Positions 53,901 to 64,000 are shown, counted from the stretch's first letter. The stretch: DNA of 64,000 bases from Fundidesulfovibrio magnetotacticus (GCF_013019105.1 NZ_BLTE01000005.1:62001-126000), one strand, 5' to 3'. Program-made: numbers and translations. Notes: generated by a model from the letters alone, not told the origin.

Positions 53901-55094
53901 ATGAGCGACCCTCCTGCCGAAAGGCCCGACAACGCCTGCGCGCTGGACCTTGCCCAGGAACGCAACCTCCTCTCCTCGGTGATCGACCAGATCCCCGACG
54001 ACATCGTCATTCTCGACGCCCAGGCCCGCGTGGTGGACTTGAACCGCGCCGCGCTGGACCGCCTGGGAGGCGACCGGGAAGACTTCCAGGGGCGCTCCTG
54101 CTGGGAGTCGCTCTCCGGCTTCAAGGGCATCTGCGAGCCCGCCGCCGACGTGGAGCAGTGGGAGATGGTGCGCAAGGGCGGCAGGAGCGAGCAGGTGCAC
54201 ACCGTGGTGGACCACGAGGGCCAGCTGCGCTACTTCCGGGTGTACCTCTATCCCGTGATGGCCTCCTCCGGGGCGCTTTCCCACGTGGTGGTGCTGCGCC
54301 GCGACATCACCCAGGCCACGTCCATCGAGCGCCGCCTGCGCCAGTCGGAGAAGCTGGCCGCCGTGGGCGAACTCTCCACCTACGTGGCCCACGAAATCCG
54401 CAACCCGCTCTTCGCCATCGCCGGGTTCGCCAACTCGCTTTTGCGCTCGGGCGCGCTGGACGAGAAGGCCCGGGCCAAGGTGTCCATCATCCTGGAGGAA
54501 TCGGGCCGCCTGGACAAGATCCTCAAGAGCCTGCTCAATTTCTCGCGCCCCACCCAGGGCATGGAGGGGCGCTTCGACGCCTCCCAGGTGTCCTCCCAGA
54601 CCATGGAGCTCATGGGCCTGGGCATGCAGAAGCAGGGCATCGAGGCCACGGTGGACGCCGCCCCGGGGCTGCCCCTGGCCAAAGGCGACCCGGAACTCGT
54701 GAAGCAGTGCATCATCAACATGGTCAAGAACTCCGTGGAGGCCATGCCCGAGGGCGGCACGCTGGTGCTGCGCTGCTACGGGCGGGCCGACCGCGTGGTC
54801 ATCGAACTGGAAGACTCGGGGCGGGGCATCCCCCCGGAAAACCTGGACCAGGTGTTCAACCCGTTCTTCTCCACCAAGGACCAGGGCGCCGGGCTGGGCC
54901 TGGCCATGACCAAGAAAATCCTGGACGAAATCGGCGGCGCCGTGGAGCTGGAAAGCGAAGTGGGCAAGGGCACCGTGGTGCGTCTGGTGCTGCCGCCGGT
55001 CACCGCCGCCGAGGACGTGGACGTTCAGGCGCACGCGGCCCCGCGCCACGACGGACTCTGGCGCGCCGGGGCCAACAACAAAGAGGAGGCATAG
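53901..55094 (+). CDS. PAS-domain sensor histidine kinase
   Basis: 397 residues, no membrane helix. An N-terminal PAS domain (about 20-130: DDIVILDAQARVVDLNRAAL, LRYFRVYLYPVMASSGAL). H-box with phosphoacceptor His in STYVAHEIRNPLFAIAGFAN. HATPase domain with N-box QCIINMVKNSVEAMPEG, DSGRGIPPENLDQVFNPFFS (G1, F box) and GAGLGLAMTK (G2). NtrB-like organisation. No response regulator gene is adjacent. The rdgB fusion begins immediately after the stop codon. Confidence 0.92.
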   Translation: MSDPPAERPDNACALDLAQERNLLSSVIDQIPDDIVILDAQARVVDLNRAALDRLGGDREDFQGRSCWESLSGFKGICEPAADVEQWEMVRKGGRSEQVHTVVDHEGQLRYFRVYLYPVMASSGALSHVVVLRRDITQATSIERRLRQSEKLAAVGELSTYVAHEIRNPLFAIAGFANSLLRSGALDEKARAKVSIILEESGRLDKILKSLLNFSRPTQGMEGRFDASQVSSQTMELMGLGMQKQGIEATVDAAPGLPLAKGDPELVKQCIINMVKNSVEAMPEGGTLVLRCYGRADRVVIELEDSGRGIPPENLDQVFNPFFSTKDQGAGLGLAMTKKILDEIGGAVELESEVGKGTVVRLVLPPVTAAEDVDVQAHAAPRHDGLWRAGANNKEEA

Positions 55095-56207
55095 GTGTCG
55101 CAGGTCGTTCTGGCCACCCGCAACCAGGGCAAGGTCAAGGAGCTTCAGGCGCTCATGGAGGGTACCGGCATCGCGGTGCTGGGGCTCGACCAGTTCCCCC
55201 AGGTGGGCGAGATCGAGGAAACGGGTTCCACCTTCGAGGAAAACGCCCGCATCAAGGCCAAGACCGTGAGCGAGGCCACGGGGCTCATCGCCCTGGCCGA
55301 CGACTCGGGCCTGGAAGTGGAAGCGCTGGACGCTGCCCCCGGGGTGCGCTCGGCGCGCTACGCGGGCGAAAAGGCCACCGACGCCGAAAACAACGCCAAG
55401 CTCCTGGAGGCCATGGCCGACGTGCCCAACGACAAGCGCGCCTGCCGCTTCATCTCCTGCGTGGCCGTGCACGCCCCCGACGGGCACGAACTGGTGTTCC
55501 ACGGCGTGTGGCGCGGCAACCTGGCCCGGGAGCCCCGGGGCGAAAACGGCTTCGGCTACGACCCCCTCTTCGTGGACCTGGAACTCAAGCAGACCGCCGC
55601 CGAAATGGCCCCCGAGCAGAAGAACTGGCGCAGCCACCGGGGCCGCGCCGTGCGCGAACTGGTGAAGTACCTGCCGGGCTTCGTGGAGAAGGTGGCCCTG
55701 GAATCCGCCCTTACCCCCGAGGAGCGCGACCTCAAGGACCGCCTGGCAGGAGTGAAGGGCTGGCTGCGCGTGCTGTGCTGGGTGATGATGATTGTGGTGC
55801 CGCTCGTCTGCGCGGCCATCGTCTCGCGCAACCTGCGCTACATGGAGGCCCTCAAGCAGGCCAATGAGGTCTCGCGCGAGCTGGCCGCCGAAGTGGCCAA
55901 AGGGCTCACGGCAGAGAACGTGCTGGCCCTGGTGGTGGGCGCGGTCATGTTCTGGGCGGGCCTTTCGCTCTACCGGCGCAAGCGCGGCTCGGTGATGTTC
56001 GCCAAGATCGCCTGGTTCCTGGCCCCGCTGGCCAGCGGCCTCCAGTATTGCTTCATCTATTTCCTCAACTTTCCCGACGAGGTGCACGCCATGGCCACGG
56101 GACAGGTGCTGGCCAACGCCCTGCCCGCGCTGGCCGCGGCCTCCACGGCCATCTTTTACCTGAACCTCTCCCAGCGGGTGCGCGCCACCTACTTCCTGGA
56201 CCGCTGA
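55095..56207 (+). CDS. rdgB: RdgB/Ham1 dITP/XTP pyrophosphatase fused to a DUF2569-type membrane domain
   Basis: 370 residues from a GTG directly after the kinase stop, with GAGGAGG upstream. Residues 1-200 are a complete Ham1 enzyme, which removes non-canonical purine nucleotides: VVLATRNQGKVKELQALMEG, TGSTFEENARIKAKTVSEAT, ALADDSGLEVEALDAAPGVR, ARYAGEKATDAENNAKLLEA and GENGFGYDPLFV. Residues about 212-370 begin EERDLKDRLAGVKGWLRVL and carry four helices, as in DUF2569. Normal RdgB is about 200 residues and soluble, so the C-terminal part is an extra module. The two parts are in one frame with no start at the junction. Confidence 0.88.
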   Translation: MSQVVLATRNQGKVKELQALMEGTGIAVLGLDQFPQVGEIEETGSTFEENARIKAKTVSEATGLIALADDSGLEVEALDAAPGVRSARYAGEKATDAENNAKLLEAMADVPNDKRACRFISCVAVHAPDGHELVFHGVWRGNLAREPRGENGFGYDPLFVDLELKQTAAEMAPEQKNWRSHRGRAVRELVKYLPGFVEKVALESALTPEERDLKDRLAGVKGWLRVLCWVMMIVVPLVCAAIVSRNLRYMEALKQANEVSRELAAEVAKGLTAENVLALVVGAVMFWAGLSLYRRKRGSVMFAKIAWFLAPLASGLQYCFIYFLNFPDEVHAMATGQVLANALPALAAASTAIFYLNLSQRVRATYFLDR

Positions 56208-56293
56208 CCGGGAACGCCCCGCCTTGACAGGGCCAGACATTCCTGGGACTGCCGTTTCCGGAACTTGTCAAAAACCGACAGCAAGGAACTACC

Positions 56294-58117
<1,824 letters not shown>

Positions 58118-58119
58118 CC

Positions 58120-59601
58120 GTGGCGCGACCGTTCGTGCGCCTTTTCCTTCTGATCCTCGCTTCGGTCCTGGCGCTGGCCCCGGGCGTCCTCCCGGACGCC
58201 CGGGCCGCCCAGACGAAGGATGCCGCCAAGGCCGCTCCGCCCGCCAAGGCCCCTTCGGCCGTGAAGGCCCCGACCGCCAAGAACGGGGACGGCAAGCAGG
58301 CCAAGGCCCCCCGGAACGGGGCCGTCAGGCCCGACAAGCCCAAGGAAACCGCCTCCGGCCCGGCCCCGAAGAAGCAGAGCAAGGTGCGCGTCACCGATGT
58401 GCAGGTCTATTCCGGGCAGGACTACTCGCGCATCGTGGCCGTGCTCTCGGGCGAGGTCCCCTTCCGCTGGCAGCTCCTGCCGCCGGACCCGGCCTCGGGC
58501 GGCGTGCGCCACCTCTACGTCGACCTCGACGGCGTGGTGATCCCCCCCGGCACGCGCAGCCGCTTCGACGTGAAGGGCGACGTGGCCCGCAAGGCCCGCC
58601 TGGGCTACTTCAAGCCCGATGTGGCCCGGCTGGTGGTGGAGGTGGAGAACCTCAAAAGCCAGAACGTCTTCGTGCTGGAGAACCCCTTCCGGGTGATCGT
58701 GGACGTGCAGGGCGAGGCCTCCAAGACCCCCGCGAAGTCCCCCGGCAAGAGCGCGCCCGGGAAAGCCCCTTCGGACAAGACCCCCGAGGGAAAGGCCCGG
58801 CCCGGCAAGCTCCCTGCCCCCAAGGCCGAGGCCGACGAGCCCCCCGCCTCGCCCGGCGTGAACCTGGCCACCCCGGCGCGCAAGAAGATGGCCCGCCAGC
58901 TGGTGGAACAGCTGGGGCTCACGGTGCGCACCGTCATGGTGGACGCGGGCCACGGCGGGCGCGATTCGGGCGCGCGCGGCCCCGGCAGGCTCTGGGAAAA
59001 AGACGTGAACCTGCGCGCCGCGAAGCTCCTGGCCAGGCATCTGGAACGCATGGGCTTCGAGGTGCTCATGACCCGCACCCAGGACAAGTACGTGCCCTTG
59101 GAAGTGCGCACGGCCATGGCCAACGCCCGCAAGGCCGACCTCTTCATCTCCCTGCACTGCAACGCCCACGGCGACCCGGGCTCCACGGGCATGGAGACCT
59201 ATTCGCTCAACCTCGCCTCCACCCCGGCCGAGGTGCGCGTGGCCGCGCGGGAGAACTCCGTGGACTCCAAGCGCATCTCGGACATGCAGAAGCTCCTGGA
59301 CGAGCTGATGCACGCCTCCAAACTCACCGAATCGCGCGATTTCGCGCGCAGCGCCCACCAGGCCGCCCTGGCCCAGGCGCGCAAGAGCATCGACCTGCGC
59401 GACAGGGGCGTGCACGAGGCCCCCTTCTACGTGCTCCTGGGGGCCAAGATGCCCGCCATTCTGGTGGAGATGGGCTACATCACCAACCCCGCCGAGGCCG
59501 CCAAGCTCCGGGAAGACAAATACCTCGACGGCCTGACCCAGGGCATCGCCCAGGGCGTGAAGGCCTACAAGGAACGCATCGAGCGCTTCGCCGCCAACTG
59601 A
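58120..59601 (+). CDS. N-acetylmuramoyl-L-alanine amidase with AMIN domain
   Basis: 493 residues from a GTG two bases after the glmS stop. Signal peptide (RLFLLILASVLALAPGVLPD), Lys/Ala/Pro-rich linker, AMIN domain about 85-200 (VRVTDVQVYSGQDYSRIVAV), a second Lys/Pro linker, then an Amidase_3 domain from about 260. Zinc ligands: MVDAGHGGRDSGA, LWEKDVNLRAA, SLHCNAHGDP; the catalytic Glu lies in ILVEMGYITNPAEA. It splits daughter-cell peptidoglycan during division, AmiC-like. The C-terminal LysM found in some amidases is absent. Confidence 0.95.
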   Translation: MARPFVRLFLLILASVLALAPGVLPDARAAQTKDAAKAAPPAKAPSAVKAPTAKNGDGKQAKAPRNGAVRPDKPKETASGPAPKKQSKVRVTDVQVYSGQDYSRIVAVLSGEVPFRWQLLPPDPASGGVRHLYVDLDGVVIPPGTRSRFDVKGDVARKARLGYFKPDVARLVVEVENLKSQNVFVLENPFRVIVDVQGEASKTPAKSPGKSAPGKAPSDKTPEGKARPGKLPAPKAEADEPPASPGVNLATPARKKMARQLVEQLGLTVRTVMVDAGHGGRDSGARGPGRLWEKDVNLRAAKLLARHLERMGFEVLMTRTQDKYVPLEVRTAMANARKADLFISLHCNAHGDPGSTGMETYSLNLASTPAEVRVAARENSVDSKRISDMQKLLDELMHASKLTESRDFARSAHQAALAQARKSIDLRDRGVHEAPFYVLLGAKMPAILVEMGYITNPAEAAKLREDKYLDGLTQGIAQGVKAYKERIERFAAN

Positions 59602-59617
59602 TCCCGGATAAGGGTTC

Positions 59618-60853
59618 CTACAGGCGCAAGAGCCCCCTGCCGGCCACGGCGCTCACCGCCAGGCAGGTCAGGCCGCAGGCCGTCACGGCGGCGGGCGCGC
59701 CCAGCAACTGGGCCAGGCTCCCGGCCAGCAGCGCCCCGAAGGGGGCCATGCCCAGGAACATCATGGAATAGAGGGCCATCACCCGGCCGCGCAACCGGTC
59801 CGGGCTCAGGAGCTGGAGGATGGTGTTGCACGAGGCCATGCTGGCGATGGTGCAGTAGCCCACGGGCACGAGCAGCGCCGCCGAGAGCGCGAAACTCTCC
59901 GAGTTGGCGAAGAGGGCCAGGCTCGCGCCCAGGCCGGTCATGCCGAAATAGGCGAAGCGCCCCACCCCGCGCCCTCGGCCCCGCGCCGCGAGGGTGAGCG
60001 CCGCCGCCAGGCTCCCCGCCCCCGCCGAGGCCATGAGCAGGCCCAGGTTCCCGGGGCCTCCTCCCAGCACGTCGCGGGCGAACACGGGCATGAGCACCAC
60101 GTAGGAGACGCCCGTCACGCTGGCCGCAGTCACCAGGCAGAGCACGAGACGCACCCGGGCCTCGCCCCAAGCGAAGGCCAGGCCCTCGCGCAGCCGCTCC
60201 CACACCGAACCGCCCGCCTCGGGGGCCGGTTTGCGCCGCGAGGTCATGCGGAGCAGGCAGGCGATCACGGCCAGGAAGCTCAGGGCGTTCAGGGTGAAGC
60301 ACCACCCCTCGCCCACCGCCGCCAGCAGGAACCCCGCCACCGACGGCCCCACGATGCGCGCCGTGTTGAACAGCGACGAGTTGAGCGCGATGGCGTTGTG
60401 CAGGTCCTCGAGCCCCACCAGCTCCACCATGAAGGACTGGCGCGTGGGCACGTCCACGGCGTTCACCGTGCCCAGGAAAAAGGCCAGGCAGAGCACCTGC
60501 CACACCTCGGCCCGCCCGGAGAAGGCAAGCCAGGCCATCAGTCCGGCCTGGACCATGGAGGCCGCCTGGGTCCACACCAGCAGCGCGCGCCGGTCGAAGC
60601 GGTCGGCCGCCACGCCGCCCAGCAGCGAGAAGAGGAACACCGGAAACTGCCCCGCAAAGCCCACCAGCCCCAGGGACAGGCTGGAGCCCGTGAGCCGGTA
60701 GACCAGCCACCCCTGGGCCACCTGCTGCATCCAGGTACCCACCAGGGAGATCAGCTGCCCGGTGAAGAAGAGCCGGTAGTCGCGGTGTCGCAGGGAGCGC
60801 GAAAGCGTGCGCCACACCGCGCCCCTGCCCTGCTCTGGGAGTCCGGCCGCCAT
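59618..60853 (-). CDS. MFS transporter, EntS-like
   Basis: 411 residues, twelve hydrophobic segments. The N-terminus (LSRSLRHRDYRLFFTGQLIS, LVGTWMQQVAQGWLVYRLTG) and the motif GGVAADRFDRRALLVWTQAA fit the MFS_3 family of exporters (enterobactin exporter EntS type). The stop of the HxlR gene lies 4 bp upstream, so the two form one operon, and the regulator may control the exporter. Substrate unknown; export of a toxic compound is a reasonable guess. Confidence 0.88.
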   Translation of the reverse strand: MAAGLPEQGRGAVWRTLSRSLRHRDYRLFFTGQLISLVGTWMQQVAQGWLVYRLTGSSLSLGLVGFAGQFPVFLFSLLGGVAADRFDRRALLVWTQAASMVQAGLMAWLAFSGRAEVWQVLCLAFFLGTVNAVDVPTRQSFMVELVGLEDLHNAIALNSSLFNTARIVGPSVAGFLLAAVGEGWCFTLNALSFLAVIACLLRMTSRRKPAPEAGGSVWERLREGLAFAWGEARVRLVLCLVTAASVTGVSYVVLMPVFARDVLGGGPGNLGLLMASAGAGSLAAALTLAARGRGRGVGRFAYFGMTGLGASLALFANSESFALSAALLVPVGYCTIASMASCNTILQLLSPDRLRGRVMALYSMMFLGMAPFGALLAGSLAQLLGAPAAVTACGLTCLAVSAVAGRGLLRL

Positions 60854-60857
60854 GGCG

Positions 60858-61232
60858 TCAGTCCGGACGCCCCGGCTGGTCCTGGGCCTCCACGTCCCTG
60901 GCCCAGGCCGAGAGGCTCTCCAGGATGGGCAGGAGCCCCCGGCCGCGCTCGGTGAGGGAATAGTCCACGCGCGGGGGCAGCGTGGGGTAGGCCTCGCGCA
61001 GCACCAGGCCGTCGGACTCCAGCTCGCGCAGCTGCTGGGTGAGCATCTTCTGGGTCACGGCGGGCAGGAGCCTGCGCAGCTCGCCGAAGCGCAGCGTGCC
61101 GCGCGTGCCCAGGCCCCAGAGGATCAGGGGCTTCCACTTGCCGCCGATCATCATGAGCGCCAGCTCCACGGAGCAGAAGTAGTCCCGGCCGTTGCGCGAG
61201 CGCGGGGTGCAGGGGGCGTGTTCTCGGGTCAT
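60858..61232 (-). CDS. HxlR family transcriptional regulator
   Basis: 124 residues from the ATG at 61232. Winged-helix HxlR signature: DYFCSVELALMMIGGKWKPL with the N-terminal Cys typical of the redox-sensing members, then LRFGELRRLLPAVTQKMLTQ and QQLRELESDGLVLREAYPTL, ending in DYSLTERGRGLLPILESL. HxlR proteins respond to aldehydes, thiol stress or redox cues. It is divergent from the ferredoxin-nitroreductase gene (139 bp between the starts) and leads the MFS gene, the usual layout for a local regulator of both. Confidence 0.93.
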   Translation of the reverse strand: MTREHAPCTPRSRNGRDYFCSVELALMMIGGKWKPLILWGLGTRGTLRFGELRRLLPAVTQKMLTQQLRELESDGLVLREAYPTLPPRVDYSLTERGRGLLPILESLSAWARDVEAQDQPGRPD

Positions 61233-61371
61233 GGGCGAACCTCGGCGGCGCGGACACCGGATGGGAACCGAGGCACGTGAATGTGCCTGCTTGCGCGCTT
61301 TGTCAAGCCGGGTACATTGGCGGCCAGACACACACCGCGCCCCCCGACGGGGACGCCCAAGCGAGGACCCC

Positions 61372-62157
61372 ATGACGCTCATCACCGTGGACCAGGCCCT
61401 GTGCGCGCGCGACGGCATCTGCCGCGACGTCTGCCCCGTGGGCTGCATCGACATGGACCGGGCCAGCGGCCTGCCCCAGGAGACACCCGACCCCGCCTGC
61501 ATCGCCTGCGGGCACTGCGTGGCCGCCTGTCCCCACGGGGCGCTCTCCAACTCCCAGGTGGACGCCGCCGCCTGCCTGCGCCAACCCACCGACCTCCCCG
61601 GCGAGGCATCCCTGCGCTCGCTCCTGCTGGCCCGGCGCTCCGTGCGCGCCTACCGTCGCAAGCCCGTGGAGCGCTCCCTGCTGGCGGAGCTCCTGGAAAC
61701 GGCCCGGCGCGCCCCCACGGCCTCCAACTCCCAGCACGTCCACTGGATCGCCTGCGCGGACAAGGACCGCGTGCACGAGATGGCCCAACTGGGCGCGCGC
61801 TGGATGCGCGCCGTCGGCCTGCGCCCCAGGCTCGTGGAACTCTGGGACAAGGGACGCGACGTGGTGATGCGCGGCGCGCCCGCCTTCGTGGGCGCGTGGA
61901 CCCCGGCCGACTACCCATGGGGGGCCGTGGACAGCTCCATCGCCCTCACCTACCTGGAACTGCACGCGGCCACGGCAGGGCTCGGGGCCTGCTGGGCGGG
62001 CCTGCTCACGGCGGCGGCGCGCCAGCAGCCGGAGCTGCGCGCCCTCCTGGGACTCCAGGACGGCCAGACACTGCACGGCGGGCTCATGCTGGGCTGGCCG
62101 CGCCACGCCTACCGCCTCGTGCCGCCGCGCCGCGAGGCCCGCGTCGCCTGGGTCTAG
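61372..62157 (+). CDS. Nitroreductase family protein with N-terminal 2[4Fe-4S] ferredoxin domain
   Basis: 261 residues from the ATG at 61372. The ferredoxin part has two motifs in the first 55 residues, ARDGICRDVCPVGCIDM and ACIACGHCVAACPHGAL. A nitroreductase flavin domain follows (RRSVRAYRRKPVERSLLAEL, RAPTASNSQHVHWIA, GLGACWAGLL, LHGGLMLGWP). It likely reduces organic substrates with FMN and low-potential electrons from ferredoxin, as in anaerobes. Divergent from the HxlR gene and probably regulated by it. Confidence 0.92.
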   Translation: MTLITVDQALCARDGICRDVCPVGCIDMDRASGLPQETPDPACIACGHCVAACPHGALSNSQVDAAACLRQPTDLPGEASLRSLLLARRSVRAYRRKPVERSLLAELLETARRAPTASNSQHVHWIACADKDRVHEMAQLGARWMRAVGLRPRLVELWDKGRDVVMRGAPAFVGAWTPADYPWGAVDSSIALTYLELHAATAGLGACWAGLLTAAARQQPELRALLGLQDGQTLHGGLMLGWPRHAYRLVPPRREARVAWV

Positions 62158-62158
62158 C

Positions 62159-62254
62159 GTTGCGGTCTCACAATCCGCCCACACGGATTGGCAAGGCAAG
62201 CACCCAAAACTATTGGTTTTGATTATGAACAACAGGTTCTTGTCTTTCAAATCG
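62159..62254. repeat. 96-bp dispersed repeat, copy 2
   Basis: Counterpart of 19858-19954. The first stem is AATCCG (62172-62177) / CGGATT (62184-62189), paired differently from copy 1 but still complementary. CAAAAC/GTTTTG at 62206-62222 forms a further possible stem. It sits between convergent genes, 61372-62157 and 62316-63521, as copy 1 does. Confidence 0.7.
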
Positions 62255-62315
62255 TGAAACCAGCCGCACCCTCATGACAGCCGGTCCGTCCGCCCCGCAG
62301 CGGGCGCGACCGGCC

Positions 62316-63521
62316 TCAGCGGCCGTACACCGCCCGCACCAGCTCCCAGGGGAACTCCCCGTCCATGCCGTCGGGGGTGGTGTTGGTCAGGACCACCAGG
62401 CTCAGGCCCGAGGCCCTGTCCACCAGGAAGAAGGCTCCGTACGCGCCGCTCCAGCGCCACGTCCCCCTGGCGCTCGGGCTCCCCGCCGCCGCCGGGTCCA
62501 ACAGCACGGCCGCCCCGTACCCGAAGCCCCAGCCGGGGCCGGGGCCTCCCTGGCCCGGTTCCAGGCGGTTCTGCGTCATCGACCGGGCCGCCTTGGTCCC
62601 CAGCGCCGCGCCGCCCGCGCGCACGACCTCCAAAAACGCCAGGTAGTCCGACGCCGTGCCGCACATCCCCGCCCCGCCAGAGGGGTACGCCCCCGGATCG
62701 GTGATGCGCGAGGGCGCGAAGCGCGCGCCCGAGGCCCCGAACGCCACCACCTGCGGATCGTCCATGCGTCTGAGCACGCCCCCTTCCCGCACGTAGGGCA
62801 CGGCCAGGCGCTCCGGGTCCGAGACCAGGAACCCCGTGTCCAGCATGTTGAGCGGTCCCGTGACCAGCCGGGCCGTCAATTCCGGCAGGGGCGCGCCACC
62901 GGCCTGCTCCGCCACGGCCCCCAGCACGTCCACGGCCAGGGAATAACTCCACGCCCCGCCCGGCGCACCCGCCAGCGGGACCGACGCCAGACGCCGCAGA
63001 TTCTCCTCCAGGGTGATGCCCGGACGGTCCAGCCCGTCGGACACTCCGGCCCGGGCGTACGTTCCGCCCGGAGGCTGGAGGAAGCCGTACGTAAGCCCCG
63101 CCGTGTGCGTGAGCAACTGCCCAACCGTGATCACCGCGCCACCGCCGCCGGGAAGCTCCGGCGCAAACCAGGGAAGCCAGCGCGTCACCGGGTCCTCCAG
63201 GGAGAGCGCCCCGCGCTCCGCCAGGGCCAGGACCACGGCGCTCGTCACGGGCTTGCTCAACGAGGCCAGGCGGAACACCGCGTCCGGACGCATGGCGCGG
63301 CGCGCCTCCCGGTCCGACCAGCCCCAGGCCCCGGCATGGACCACCCGGCCGTGACGCGCCACCAGCACCACCGCCCCGACAAGGCGCTCCTCCTCCACGG
63401 CCCGGCGCAACACCGCGTCCACGCGCTCGCGGAGAGGGGCGGACAGGCCGGGCGTCGTGACGAGCAACCACGGCAGGAAGCAAAGAAGGAAAGACAGGAT
63501 GCGACGCGCACGCAGCGTCAT
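62316..63521 (-). CDS. Exported serine hydrolase, class C beta-lactamase-like
   Basis: 401 residues from the ATG at 63521, preceded by AGGAGAAG. Signal peptide (SFLLCFLPWLLVTTPGLSA). SxxK motif at Ser87-Lys90 (FRLASLSKPVTSAVVLAL) and Tyr-Ser-Leu in place of the YxN motif (WSYSLAVDVLG), then HTAGLTYGF. Fold and motifs fit the Beta-lactamase (PF00144) family, which includes esterases and DD-peptidases as well as beta-lactamases, so resistance cannot be claimed. It is a stand-alone gene. Confidence 0.88.
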   Translation of the reverse strand: MTLRARRILSFLLCFLPWLLVTTPGLSAPLRERVDAVLRRAVEEERLVGAVVLVARHGRVVHAGAWGWSDREARRAMRPDAVFRLASLSKPVTSAVVLALAERGALSLEDPVTRWLPWFAPELPGGGGAVITVGQLLTHTAGLTYGFLQPPGGTYARAGVSDGLDRPGITLEENLRRLASVPLAGAPGGAWSYSLAVDVLGAVAEQAGGAPLPELTARLVTGPLNMLDTGFLVSDPERLAVPYVREGGVLRRMDDPQVVAFGASGARFAPSRITDPGAYPSGGAGMCGTASDYLAFLEVVRAGGAALGTKAARSMTQNRLEPGQGGPGPGWGFGYGAAVLLDPAAAGSPSARGTWRWSGAYGAFFLVDRASGLSLVVLTNTTPDGMDGEFPWELVRAVYGR

Positions 63522-63547
63522 GGCGCTTCTCCTCGCTGGGACGTTGA

Positions 63548-63704
63548 ACGCCTCCGGCGGCTGGAGAGGGCGCTGCCCTCTCCAGACCTCACCCGCCAGG
63601 GCTCCGCCCTGGACCTGCTGGGGGGATGATCCCCCCAGACCCCGCAATTGCTTCGCGGGCTTCACCGGGTATGCCGTCGTGTCCCGGTGAAGCCCGCGAA
63701 GCAA
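63548..63704. repeat. Modular hairpin repeat region, second copy
   Basis: Four stems in a row: 63561-63571 / 63575-63585 (11 bp), 63596-63602 / 63606-63612 (7 bp), 63618-63625 / 63631-63638 (8 bp), and 63648-63669 / 63683-63704 (22 bp perfect, 13-nt loop). The last pairs TTGCTTCGCGGGCTTCACC. On the minus strand the sequence matches part of the region at 44911-45113. The hairpins lie upstream of the hydrolase gene, so its promoter may lie within or beyond them. Confidence 0.68.
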
Positions 63705-63788
63705 AAAGGGATTCCATAAGGCCCTTGCCCTTTGGGCGCCGGAGGCATCTTCTCGGATCGCCTTGCACTCTGCCAGAACTTGTCGGCA

Positions 63789-64000
63789 TCAAACTTTTAC
63801 GCCCTTGATCTTTTCGAGCAGATGCTTCTCCATCTGCCGCGAGTCTTTGCGCAGGCGCACCAGTTCGGCTTCGAGCACCTTGAACTTGGCAGCGTGGTTT
63901 TCGTTTTCCGCCCGCAGGGTCACGATTTCCCGTCGGGCCTCTTCCAGATCATCGCGCAGGGTTCGTGCGGCCGGGTCTTCCAGGGCAGGGGCCGTGGCGG
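63789..64000 (-). CDS. C-terminal part of a coiled-coil protein, cut by the window edge
   Basis: The last 70 codons of a minus-strand gene that begins outside the window. The readable part is strongly helical with a heptad-like pattern: ALEDPAARTLRDDLEEARRE, IVTLRAENENHAAKFKVLEA, ELVRLRKDSRQMEKHLLEKI, ending KGVKV. No domain can be assigned. Codon bias is typical of the organism. The hairpin region 63548-63704 follows its stop. Confidence 0.7.
   Translation of the reverse strand, partial: ATAPALEDPAARTLRDDLEEARREIVTLRAENENHAAKFKVLEAELVRLRKDSRQMEKHLLEKIKGVKV

Overview
The window is a GC-rich stretch (well above 60 percent G+C by eye, with strong third-position GC) of a bacterial chromosome. 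The gene mix suggests a Gram-negative, motile, anaerobic or microaerotolerant delta-proteobacterium, most likely Desulfovibrionaceae: periplasmic and outer-envelope proteins, chemotaxis genes (CheD, CheW, a chemoreceptor), many HD-GYP, HDOD and GGDEF proteins, an AmmeMemoRadiSam-type radical SAM enzyme, a short GRQPW-type cytochrome bd oxidase, and GC-rich hairpin repeats of the kind seen in Desulfovibrio. The assignment is inferred from protein and repeat resemblance. No 16S or tRNA gene was found to confirm it.

Layout. 0-5 kb: signalling genes (HD-GYP, CBS pair, cheD overlapping an HDOD gene, HD protein). 4.9-5.8 kb: rplM-rpsI with a terminator. 5.9-13.3 kb: two paralogous solute-binding proteins, an FtsX/MacB-type permease, a HExxH protein, a second HD-GYP, a 3D-domain lipoprotein, the radical SAM enzyme AmrS and a small secreted protein. 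13.3-17.8 kb: purM, an unusual radical SAM protein and a periplasmic-sensor GGDEF protein. 17.8-19.4 kb: a low-GC patch with an orphan ORF and a 58-residue membrane protein. 19.4-25.7 kb: DUF423, htpG, fmdB, an amber-interrupted gene, two hsp20 genes, folD and a PEBP protein. 26-31.6 kb: b5/DUF2231 membrane protein, glycosyltransferase-like membrane protein, cheW and a poly-HAMP chemoreceptor. 31.9-37.6 kb: CNNM/CorC protein, rpsA-sppA and a response regulator-GGDEF. 37.6-48.5 kb, all on the minus strand: a methyltransferase-cydA-cydB-ubiA operon, a frameshifted histidine kinase, ubiE, rimO and a second large membrane protein. 48.6-51.3 kb: an accessory cluster with an M23 peptidase and two paralogous exported proteins. 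51.5-59.6 kb: MscS channel, histidine kinase, an RdgB-DUF2569 fusion, glmS and an N-acetylmuramoyl-alanine amidase. 59.6-64 kb: MFS exporter and HxlR regulator divergent from a ferredoxin-nitroreductase, a serine hydrolase, and the 3' end of a coiled-coil protein.

Most notable observation. Three copies of a perfect 20-bp palindrome (CCCACATAGCGCTATGTGGG) each sit at the same distance upstream of a -10-like hexamer (TACAAT, TATTCT, TATACT), on the correct strand, 70-85 bp before three separate genes. The genes are the amber-interrupted gene (22930, minus), a small zinc-ribbon-like protein (48977, minus) and the M23 peptidase (49314, plus). This looks like an uncharacterised regulon. One of its members is a leaderless peptidoglycan-peptidase gene that overlaps a gene for an exported protein and is followed by a paralogue of it, an arrangement like an effector with periplasmic immunity proteins. 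Other points of interest are two broken genes (one by an in-frame TAG, one by a slip in a CG run), three families of dispersed hairpin repeats, and the RdgB-membrane fusion.
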